From NCBI GenBank assembly GCA_043381765.1, contig JBHJMP010001142.1, forward strand, positions 1 through 22,654: a stretch of 22,654 bases of DNA. The letters run 5' to 3'. The translations under genes were made by a program, and so were the position numbers. The notes beneath the pieces are model-generated. The model did not search any database, had not been told where the DNA came from, and saw only the letters and a program-made list of their open reading frames with translations. Origin of the DNA: Collodictyon triciliatum. Its lineage: Eukaryota; CRuMs. Positions 11,491 through 21,280 of the stretch are shown piece after piece; position 1 is the first letter of the stretch, and every line of letters starts with the position of its first letter.

Positions 11491-13274
11491 GGCTGTGCCG
11501 AGCCTTTTGGCGCAAGTTCCGTATCGCCTCCCACAAAGGAACCCGCTATAGGGACACAGGAATTATTGCTTGGCTCTGGGGAGAATAAAAATGAAGACAA
11601 AACAGCGTCAATTTCACCCTCGTCCAGATTTGTGATGTATTTTATGCGAAGCGAAAGTGGAATTTTTGGTACTAATTGAGAACGCAAGTTTATTCTTGAG
11701 AGAATGTTTCAAATGTGCAGCGCAGCACCGTGGTTTGATAAGGATGATAGGCTGAAATTTATATATTCCATAAGTGTTAATATCACAGCACAGCCACAAA
11801 TGGTGAGCGATGTCCTTTTCCGTCCAAAATGCTTTGCTGGCAGTGGGGGGTACTATCCAAAAAACTGCCAGAATAGACCAAGGTAGATTGGAGGATATCC
11901 AAATAGGCTTTATGCCACATCATCATTTCTGTCACACAGACCCGGAAGCCCAAGAGACGGCGCCGAGGCAGACAAGGCCACATGCCGACAAACCCGAGCG
12001 GCTGCGGCGTTTGGGCGTTCGAGGGCTCAAAGTGGATGCGCCAGCAAGTTGTGCGCGAGGGTTTGAGAATAGAGCAAATCGGTGTGGGTTTCTTCTGGAT
12101 TTGTCATTTGGCAGGAGTGACCTGCACGCGCCCCAAACAAAGCAAACCGAAGCAGAAAGCAAAGCAAAGGCCAGAAGCGTGGCGGCTTCTCGGGAGCAGC
12201 GGATTCAACAAGGGAAGGGAGAAAAATGTATTTGAACCAGAGAAATAAAGGGGGAAAAAAAACCTGGACAAAAGCAAAGGCAGGTTCGGCACGGTCTAAA
12301 GAGTGGCTGAATGAACGAATGTGGAAAGAGCGGGACTATTTGGGCCGCATCAAGACAGATGCGATTGTGATTAAGGAAGCGAGGCGTTACCGTGCGCATC
12401 GGCCTTCCTCTGTGAACGAGGCTACTTTTCGACTGCTGCGCCTTCGCTCTTTGGGGATTCGGCACTTGTCAAATCTGATGAACAAACTCACAGAAGTAAC
12501 AGCGACGCCATTCAAACGCGATTCACGCGCAGCAGCGGCAGAGAAGAAGGCAGAAGCAGAGATTCAGTGTGCTTTCGCTTCCACCGCCCAGTGCGTCGAT
12601 GAGTCACGTCTCGGAGTTGCATCCCGTTCGCTTGGACGACCCGCACGTCTTGCCCGCTGCCAACACGACTCGTGACTCTTGTGCGCTGCCAAGCCTTTCG
12701 GATGAGCAGCCTTCTCCGCCCCCGCCGTTCGAGAGTGTCGCTCGCCAAAGCGTACTCAGGTTTTGCTTTGCTTTTCGATTATCTGGTTTGCATCGATCGG
12801 TTCTTTTGTGATTATTCTGATGGATGGCAAGTGGTAAGCGGTGGATTAGATGCTTGTGGCGACGGCTCTGATGGATGATCTTTCCGTGTGATGGTTGTGA
12901 TGGTTGTGATGCATACATGCGCACTCATGTAAATCTGCACCAGGTTTCGTGATGCGGCGGTTTCTCTCGAGTACCGCAAAGAAAGGGCGGTGCAATCTTT
13001 GTTCCGCATCCGCTCTGCCTCTCTGGTGTTTGCTCTTGTCGTAGCTATTTGTATAGTCTTTTCCTATATTCATGGGTTCGTGGTCTCCACTAGAATACTA
13101 TTTTTCTGATTTTTGCGATCTTAGTTTAAATCAATTTTTCCATATTTTTTTTCCTTTATTCGATTCAAAGAAATCAATTTTTCCATATAATATACTTTAT
13201 GTGAATGTGTTTTCAATTACCTTCGTGTTTGCATGCTAATCACATACTACGATTGAAGGAATATATTCTCGGTA
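11491..13274. other. ACC-cyclase intergenic region
   Basis: No recognisable gene. The first 150 bases are ACC 3'UTR with AATAAA at 11583. From about 11900 to 13070 the base composition is balanced, with several unassigned ORFs on both strands; the largest is entered separately at 12226. A short GATGGTTGT repeat is near 12890-12912. From about 13080 the DNA turns AT-rich, and two direct repeats (13128-13145 with 13171-13188; 13147-13169 with 17298-17320) lie just upstream of the cyclase. I saw no tRNA-like or other structured-RNA signature. Confidence 0.6.
12226..12675 (+). CDS. Unassigned ORF, 149 aa, doubtful
   Basis: An open frame with an ATG start in the spacer after ACC. The translation is Arg/Lys/Ala-rich (for example RDSRAAAAEKKAEAE) with no motif I recognise, no signal peptide and no membrane segment. 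The overlapping reverse frames are also open for more than 70 codons, which is typical of non-coding DNA of this composition. It could be a lineage-specific gene, an exon of one, or nothing. Confidence 0.15.
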   Translation: MYLNQRNKGGKKTWTKAKAGSARSKEWLNERMWKERDYLGRIKTDAIVIKEARRYRAHRPSSVNEATFRLLRLRSLGIRHLSNLMNKLTEVTATPFKRDSRAAAAEKKAEAEIQCAFASTAQCVDESRLGVASRSLGRPARLARCQHDS

Positions 13275-16200
13275 ATGGTATGCTCATTGGGCATTTTGTT
13301 TTATTTGGCCACGTTCTTTCTCACTTTCAAAAAAGATTTTGCCTCAAGGTGATCATTTTTCATTTATTAAGCATTTAATAGAATTTTGTTTTATCTGAAA
13401 ATGATCAGTTGTTTAAGCATTACATTTGATGTTTTGGTGATATAAACATAAAGGGAATAATTTTCTCATTGCAAGAGTCAAAATACAGACATAAATTCAG
13501 ACATTTTTATTCAGAAATTGGGCAGTTTTGCTTCTTCTTCTCTATCATATAACGGCCATCATAGCAATGGTTTCTCGTTACAACGATAGTGAGCAAAGCA
13601 CTGCTACATGTGTCATCGTTTGTGTCACGGTACCCGTTTAATTAAATCGTGTCAATACTCAAAGCAAAAATGCTTCCCCAGAGAACAATTAACCATTATT
13701 TTTCTTTTTACTACTCACAGATTATATGAATGGATGTATTCATTTTTTACTTAGCTGATTACTTATATTCAAGGTATTTTTGTCTGTTCTTCGAATCGAC
13801 TTCTTTTCCATGGCTGTACATACCATCATTATCTCCTCCTATTTTACTGGATTCTCTCTTACGTACATGGGATTGCAAAAGGCCTTACAAATATCTCTTC
13901 CCTTATGGATAACATCATATGCACAAATATCTGTGTCCTTTTTTCTAGAGAAATATAATATGAAGTAATTATTTATTTATTTTTGCCGTCTGTATTATTC
14001 ATGGTATACATATTACAGTCTCCCTAGTTATATCTTCATGAATAAATGATAGCTCTAACATCGCATACTTGTTTTCAAATTCTATTTCCAATAGAATGTT
14101 CTACACATCAAAGATGATAGATTTTTATCAAAAGCTCGAAGATCGGCATCGTTCTTTTTTTATAAAAACCCTCTGCAGACTCTATCCCAGGTAAAAACTA
14201 ATAGCGGTTGAACTTTTTTTCGGTCTGAATATTCATTTCTTTTCATGAAAATATTATCACAATGATCTTATGACAGGCAAGTGGCAAATGCGCTCTACAG
14301 TTCAAAGTCTATTCAAGATACCACTTTTATTTGTGAAAGTGCCACAATAATGGTTATTCATTTCCGAAATTTGGGCCATCTATACGCAACGAAAAATCCC
14401 GCTTCGGTCCAATTCACCTATGCCAGTATAATCAAGTGAGCACTAATTAGTATGCTGATCTAACTTGTGTTTGTTACACACATCGAAAGATAAACACTCA
14501 CTTCTTGCAAATATCTACACACAGCATGATAGAGTCTCACCTTAAACCGTACGCAATTTATTGATTTTATTTTATGAAACTATATTACCTAATTCCGTCC
14601 CGATTTTGATGACACCTTCTTTATGTTTTTTTCCGGAACTCTATATTCTTTTTTATCAAATGGTCGAATTGGTATGATGTAGAGCTTCAATTGATATGGT
14701 ATATTCTCTTGGTAAGAGTGTTTAAACATTTTTTTTAAGTGGCATACACATTCCTCTGCTCTTAGGATTAATCATCTAGATGATTTGCATTTAAACCAAC
14801 CACTTTCATATAACTTCATTTTAACGCATTTACCTTTTCAATATATACGCACCCATACAAAATAGGGGAGCGAATTTTGGTAAAAATTATTAACATTATT
14901 AAAATTGATATGTTTTCTAAAAATCTTCCGATGAGATGCTGCCAGATGAAAGTTCACTTGTATTTAATTACAGACTGTGTCTGGAATTTCAGATGTCAAC
15001 CCCAGGAATGCTGCCTTGAATGTGTGTCATGTAGCCCTTGATATTTTAGCCGAATTGCATAAGAATAAAACATTCCAAGTTGACGGTGTAGTTGTGAGTT
15101 TCTTTTCACAAATAAATTTTCTGTGACCTGATATGAACCAGGATGTTAGCTTGACACTTGATTTTTTTCTTATGTTTTGTGGTATCTCCAATAAAAGGTC
15201 GATGCAATAATTGGTATCCATACGGGATTTACCTATGGAGGGATAATTAATTGCGAAAGAAAAGTGTTTTCCGTGTTTGGAGACGGTTGGCTTATCTACT
15301 TTCCTCTCTTTTCCACTTGTTTTGAATTTCCTCTGTAAAATGATAGTTAAATCATGATGAAGAGTTATTTATTATTTTACCCAAAAAAAAAAGGTACAAC
15401 TTCCATAAAAAAAAACTAATTTGAAATATAAACAGGCCCCAAAGTCGCAAAAAAGAATGCTAAGACATATGACGTAGATAGTTCCATCATCATCTCCCCA
15501 GAAACATATTCACTGGTCTACGTGAGTTTGGCTTTTATTAGCATTTGCCTGAATATTCTTGGTAAATTTCAACCATTGCCAATTTGAACTAACTTTATGC
15601 ACTGAAGGATGAATTATACTGCATCATTCTAAGGCATACCCATGGGAGATTACTTTATGGAATATCTCCAATGGAAAAGATACCTACATCCATACAATTA
15701 TTTACTGGATTTTGCAGTGTTGAGTCAAACTATCCAACCAACCACCCTTCCTTGAACCCTAGCTTTCTAGTTCTTGAAAAATCAGTCATGGGAATGGTAA
15801 GCATGTCAACAAAAAAAAAAGTGTTATGTTTTAGTTTATAAATGTATCCGGATTTTAAGCCTTATGGTGGATTTTTGTCCCCCAAAAAACTTTGTGCGTT
15901 TCAATATAATCTAAATTACGCTATGTTTTTATAGCATTTACATGAAAAGTTCCGTAAAGTTCACAATGTGTTCGAATATACGGAATCAGAGCTGGGTTTG
16001 AATGAAATCCATAAGTTGACTGCACTGGAAAAGGCGGAGCGACGTTATTTGTCAAGGTGTGTTTCTTTCCATGCTACTTTAGATATATTGAATACATGCA
16101 ATAAATTTTCTTTTTCTTTGAAAGGATTGAAGTCAAGATCAATTTTTTTGAATAAATGAAATTATGTCACAGATTTTATTTCACTGGATTCTCCTTATCA

Positions 16201-18594
16201 TGTATTACTTGGGGAATAATGGAGGTCATTATGCTATGTGAAAAAGGCGAAATCGAATTCTCAAAATTGGGGTGTGCATCATTTTTGCGAGCTTCTTGTG
16301 TCTTACCGATATTCATCATGAGTCAGTACACATTCAGTATGCTAAATACATCCAAGCGCTCGTTCAGCACAAAGGAGTTGACATTTCTGGTTTACTGTGC
16401 CTTGCATTATGAATGCTTTATATTCTTAAAGGCTATCATGATTCTCGAGTCACCTTTTGTATGCCAGTTTACCTCAAGAGAACTTAACTTTATTCTGTAC
16501 GAAGCCCTCGCCTGTCTCAATATCCTGATTTCGAACCCTTCTGTATGTTTGAAGGTCAAGCGTTTCTTTAATAGTGTCGTATGTACGGCATTCTTTGTAA
16601 CCACTCTAGTTTACCACAAGGAGCTAAAGTAAATAATGATTCCTAAAACGCGAATAGCAGTAATTTTAAACCATACATATGAACATTCTTTGTTTGGATG
16701 ATAGTTTCTTATATTTCAATTTGTGTATGATTTTTAAAAATGATAATTATGGTAATATATTTCTATTGATAATTGATTTATTGGAATCACTAGGTACGCC
16801 TCTATTGAGATATCTGCAATATGCTATTTACCTATGATAATCCCAGTATTTTTTGTCAATTGGATACAAAGCAGCATATTCAGCAGAACAGTGAGCACGG
16901 AGCTCAAGATTAGCGCTATGCAAGAAAAGGTGGCTTTTTTTTTTTTGTTTTAGCACTTTACATTACTAGAAAATTTCACTAATACTAGCCATATTTTTTT
17001 TAATAGCAAAAATTCTTATGTTGCTGACATATATAATTTGTAAAACTCTAGGTAATCCTGAACATCACTGAAGAAAAGGACTTTATGAGGTCCTTCCTCA
17101 ACACACATGATGTTAGCGGCATAAAAGCATATCAAAAGAAAGCTTTCAAGGAGAACAGATTTGTGTCAAAAGCGATAGTCATTTGTGTCGACATTCAGCG
17201 CCTTCACACATGGACAGCTGATATTATAATTAAAGATAGGCTGGCAATAATTGCAGGCGAGTCTAGTCGTTTATTAAAATGAGATAAGCTAAGGACATTT
17301 TTTCCTTTATTCGATTCAAAATAACGACGGACATCCTATTGCTTTATTTTAAAATATTACAACACGCAGATATATCCAAGCTCCTTCAATGTCTTTCAAA
17401 GTCTCTATTATTCCAGTTGATTGGAACGTTTGGGGACACTTTTCTCGTAATATTTCTGCCTTATGCAAATGTTTTAACCTCTTTTTTTTTGGTTAAATCT
17501 TTTTAATTTCTAAAAAATAAAATAATATGTTTTGTTCTTTTCCTTATTTTATTTTCTTCCTCCTGTTTCCAATATCATGTTGAATATAAAGCACATCAAT
17601 CACCTAAAGTCGCATAATAAATATGGTATATGCTTTAGATTGCTAGAGAAGTTACCAGCGGACGTGAGAATCATATAATTGATTCCCTTCGATTTACAAG
17701 AATCGTATGTAATAATCGGGTTCTGTAACTCAAATGGCATTTGTTAATGTGTGAGATATGAATGCAAATACATATAGTATTATGTAAACATTGGCCATTT
17801 TCCCCAGCTTCATACTGCGGTGGGTGAACTGATGCAGTCACACAGAAAAGAGGTTACTCTCTCGATTGGGGTGTCGATGGGGAACTGTTTTGTTGGTGCT
17901 GTTGGTAGGTTTTTTTTTTTTTATGAAAAAAAAAATATGAAGGGAGGGTAATTCTCAGGTGGGCGGTATTACTCGGTATTGCTCAAATTATCTGAGCGTG
18001 GCCAATGAGGCAAGAAGAGCAAAACAGGCACACAAAATACAAAAGACTATGGGGAGTGATAATATGAAAAACATCAAAAGTAAAGCCCACTTTTGTATAG
18101 GACGACATCGAGTCTTTCGTGGGGCCTGGGGCATGGCTGGTATTTTACCTTGAAAAATATTTCCTTATTTATAATTTACCACGAGAATTGTGCTGCTTAT
18201 ACCAAAGTGGTCTATTCGTTCGTTTAAATAGTGGTGGTTAAGTGTATTGCACAAACTTTTTTTTTTTGAAAAATAATAATGGATATCAGTTTGTGAAGCT
18301 TGGAAACTTCAGCAAAATGCGAAATCAGGACAAACTAATGTATGAATTCTTTTCAAAAAAAAAAGCGGCATGTGTTCTTGGAGATTTAGTTTTTATTATT
18401 TTTTTTTCATTTTTTTTGACGATTTTATCCCATAGGTAAGTGAGAGCATTCGCTATTTCATCAGAGACAGCCCAGAGTTTCCTTTGGAACCAAATTACGA
18501 CCGCAAAGGGCAGCATGCGTACATATTGAGTGATGTCCTTGACCCTCTGGCTTTGTTTATCCGTGAATCAGAATGGCTTGAAGACGACGAGTAG
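13275..18594 (+). CDS. Two-repeat transmembrane class III adenylyl/guanylyl cyclase (about 21 exons, about 868 aa)
   Basis: Best exon set: 13275-13348, 13515-13617, 13774-13964, 14095-14190, 14277-14435, 14525-14548, 14683-14711, 14993-15093, 15198-15285, 15436-15521, 15608-15796, 15935-16056, 16173-16628, 16794-16929, 17052-17265, 17370-17470, 17639-17704, 17808-17904, 17959-17975, 18290-18388 and 18436-18594. All joins are GT-AG and in phase (2607 nt). The layout is membrane block 1, cyclase C1, membrane block 2 (about six hydrophobic segments, residues 422-600), cyclase C2. Both blocks contain a YFTGFSL motif, so they are related. C1 shows LCRLYPRQVANAL, IIGIHTGFTYGGII near 264 and KVFSVFGD, but the first metal Asp is His183 and the Asn/Arg pair is Lys291/Lys295. 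C2 keeps metal Asp665 (IVICVDIQRLHTW) and Asp712 (GTFGDTFLVIF), then LSIGVSMGNCFVGAVG and VSESIRYFI. The product would make cAMP or cGMP at a membrane. The purine-selecting positions (Gly708, Ser783) fit neither textbook pattern. The start ATG and the exons between 17904 and 18436 are the weakest parts; exon 2 could also end at 13629. Confidence 0.83.
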
Positions 18595-19250
18595 TTTTTG
18601 AAGCATCACGATATATCTGCCCATATACATGCACATTTGATTACTTTTTCTTTTCTCAAAATGAGCAAGTATCTTTGTCCAAAGCGCTCTATTTTCCCAT
18701 CTTTATTTAATTCTTCCATGATTTGGTCGTACTGGTACTTGAGATGCATGATGATAAACTGGTAAACAACATGCCTTTCAAAGTCTTCAACACCTTTCAT
18801 TACTGTTGTTTTGTATATATATTTATAGAAAGAGGGACAATGAACTTTATTTTGATATGTCCGCCATGCATTGTCGGATAGAAATATATTGGTTTTATTC
18901 TTAGAAAGATAAACAATTGAAGGACGAGCGTGAGTGAAAAGTATAGGCTGCACAGAGGAGGGAAGAGAATTCGAGAGTTGCATATTTGAGCAAAGTGGCA
19001 GCAAGAAAAGCTGGCTGGAAAAAAAAGTAAAGGATACGGATGCTCGTAAAACATCCAAAACAAGGCGTTCATATATCAAGAAAAAAAATGAAAACGAAAA
19101 CGAAAAAGGGAAACGAATGGAAATGAATGAAGGAGAAATGTAAATTAAGCTGGGATAGTAGGAAAAAAGAAAACAAAATGGACATTCGCGCATTTCAATT
19201 TGGCAGAGTTTGGTTGGATAAGAAAGGGAAGGGGTGTTCAAGGAGACTGG
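18595..19250. other. Convergent intergenic region between the cyclase and the F-box gene
   Basis: This AT-rich region should hold both 3'UTRs. It includes a GAAAAC microsatellite (about 19086-19110). On the minus strand a frame stays open from an ATG at 19193 down to 18606 (195 aa), which is unusual for this composition. Its translation starts with Ser/Phe-rich repeat sequence and ends in a charged helix-like part (MKGVEDFERHVVYQFI). I do not recognise it and do not call it a gene. Confidence 0.6.
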
Positions 19251-21003
19251 CTACACTTCGTACATTGATTTCACCAACCAGCTGAGCCCCCATTTCAGGG
19301 ATGCGACGGTCTCGACTTGGTCGTTGAATGTGTACAATCTCCATGTGTGGTTATAAGAGTACAAGCCCAATTCCTTTGATACCTGGGAAGAAACAGACAG
19401 GGAAGGGGATTTGTGTGTGAGTGAATCAAAGAACGCTCATATGTCGAGAATATGCAAAGGTCATGAAAAGGGAATACATCGATAGATAGATATCTTGCTT
19501 TTGAAAGAAAGAAGATGGAGTAGTGATGAACGAATAGGACGTGGGTTATTATCTTTTTCTTCTTCTTTTGATAAAGGTATATAGAAAGGAAAACCTTTGG
19601 AGCGGTCATTTTTTGATCTGCTGTCTTTGCTATGTGCAAAATTGGCGTATTTTTCCTAACGCAATCATAAACTGCATCCAGCTCACTGTGAAATGCACCC
19701 ATAGTACTCTGGTCACAGTCAAGCACGATGATTAGCCCATTCGCGCTGCTGAAGAACTCGCCCCATAGCTGAACGTTCTGTGAAAGCAAAGAGGGGTTCA
19801 GTTTGTTCCTCTACTTGGTGCTTATTTCTAAGCCTGTGCTTTGTCGTCGCGATGGAAAGGAAACGGTATATAATACAAGTTCTTTTTTTCTTTTCTATCT
19901 AGCAACATGCCACAATGGACAGAACACAGCTTTGGCGAAATATGCGTATATTTGGTGGTAAATTACTGATTCATAAACGATTTAAGAGGGGAAAATGAGG
20001 GAACTTGACTCTTCTTGCACCAATTGAAATAATTAAAATGATAAAGGAAAAGAGAAAATGAGGTGGGCGTCACATATAACAATAAGGAAGAAAAAAGAGG
20101 AAAACTGAAGAAGAAAAACAGAACAGAACAGAACAGAACAGAACAAAAAGAGCATAATAGAAATACAAAAACAAATACAAAAACAAATACAAAAACAAAT
20201 ACAAATAAAGAGCTTACCTGTCTGATGGACTGGAGAGAATGGACAGAAATCAACGAGAATTCTCTTTCATTCAGCTGAAACTTTATGCCAGACCCAACTC
20301 CGGACTCGTAGCCAGGCTCCAATCCTATGAATCACCGGAGCCAAGGGAGAGGCAAAGGCAAATCAGCCACCGAGCAGATACACAGACTTGCATGCATACA
20401 TAACTGGAAAAAAAGAAAAAAGAAAAGAAACAGAGAGCACCAACCCAGCATCTTGAGCGGGGTGTGCGGATCCCACATGAGCTGGTAGACAAGCTTGGAC
20501 TTTGACATGCCGACCATGAGCACACGCTTGCGCTCGGGCGGGGAGGAGGAAGAAGAAGAGCGCCACCACTGCGGGAGACGGCGGGTGATGTGGTCCCACC
20601 AATTGCGGCGTTGGTGCGTCTGCAGCTGCAGCTGTATCTGCATCTGCGGCTGCATCTGCGGCTCAGCAGCGCCGGACGCAGCGGACTCTCTGCCCCTCTC
20701 CAGGGATGCGCGCGTCTGGCGCACACAGACGAGGCGGGCGGACGGCACAGACGGCACAGACGGCACAGACGAGGCGGACGGGGCGGACGGGGCGGGCGGG
20801 TCGGCGAGTGTCGGGCGGCGCAGACCCACGGCCACGCTCCACGTCTGATCGCCGCGCTCGAGCAGCAGGCGCCACAGGAGCTCGTCCTCGCACACGCGCT
20901 GCAGCCGGCGGCACACCAGCGAGCACGCCACAAGGTCCAGCGTGTCCAGCGACGCAAGCACCTGCAGCAGCACCTCCTCCGGGAGCTCCGTCAGCGTCGT
21001 CAT
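19251..21003 (-). CDS. F-box protein fused to a degenerate Arf-like GTPase domain (4 exons, 326 aa)
   Basis: Minus-strand exons: 21003-20445, 20324-20218, 19777-19595 and 19382-19251; all GT-AG and in phase (981 nt). The N-terminus is an F-box (residues about 6-46: LPEEVLLQVLASLDTLDL, then SLVCRRLQRVCEDELLW), which in known proteins binds Skp1 and makes the protein a substrate receptor of an SCF ubiquitin ligase. Residues about 66-155 are a Pro/Ser/Val- and Gln-rich linker. Residues 159-326 follow the Arf/Arl fold: RVLMVGMSKSKLVYQL (strand 1 and loop), KFQLNEREFSLISV, LWGEFFSSANGLIIVLDCD (Arf LW..Y....GLIFVVD), ILHIAKTADQK, and a C-terminus with LGL, W and SLKWGLSWL, like Arf 'GLDWL'. The P-loop lacks GKT, the WDVGGQ motif is SVHSLQ, and NKQD is replaced by KTADQ, so GTP binding is unlikely. 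The start is the ATG just before the F-box; the frame stays open upstream only to a GTG at 21156. Each domain is recognisable, but this fusion is not one I know. Confidence 0.85.
20113..20148 (+). repeat. GAACA pentanucleotide repeat in F-box gene intron 2
   Basis: About five copies of a five-base unit lie within the minus-strand intron 20217-19778. Read in the gene's sense they are TGTTC units, therefore U-rich. Confidence 0.9.
20158..20210 (+). repeat. 12-bp AAATACAAAAAC repeat next to an intron donor
   Basis: About four copies with a 12-bp period. In the F-box gene's sense they begin a few bases after the donor GTAAGC (20217) of intron 2 and read as U-rich TTTGTATTTGTT units. Confidence 0.92.
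20741..20771 (-). repeat. 9-bp in-frame repeat coding Pro-Ser-Val units in the F-box/Arf linker
   Basis: GACGGCACA is repeated about three times on the plus strand. Because the unit is nine bases it stays in frame and yields a VPSVPSVPS linker between the F-box and the Arf-like domain. Confidence 0.85.
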
Positions 21004-21280
21004 TCCGCGTCCTCTTTGTCTGTCGGTAAGCCCTTCGATCAGTCCCCCTCCTCTTTCGTTTCTCTCTCCCGTCCTGCCTGTCTCTTGCTGTTGCTCGTGT
21101 GCCGCTGCCTTTTGACGGGCGCGGTTCGCTGGCGTGGACTTCGCCGAAATAGACACTCAGTTCCAGAGTAGGTGGTATGCGGTCAGGCAGGGTGGAGAGC
21201 CCTTGGGTGGATGGATAGGATACAGGGTTTATGATGGGTGTGGTATGGTACAGCAGGATGGGCGCATGGGGTGAGCCGTG

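Noticed and set aside
11810-12235. 141-codon plus-strand ORF after ACC
   Set aside because: No motif, overlapping open frames on both strands, and it includes likely ACC 3' flank; not supported as a gene.
19963-20322. 119-codon minus-strand ORF with a long Phe-Val repeat
   Set aside because: Its first part is exon 2 of the F-box/Arf gene; the rest is reading through intron 2 and its microsatellites.
21004-21156. 51-residue N-terminal extension of the F-box/Arf protein
   Set aside because: The frame is open, but its first start is GTG; the ATG at 21003 lies directly before the F-box. The 277 bases upstream up to 21280 show no other gene.
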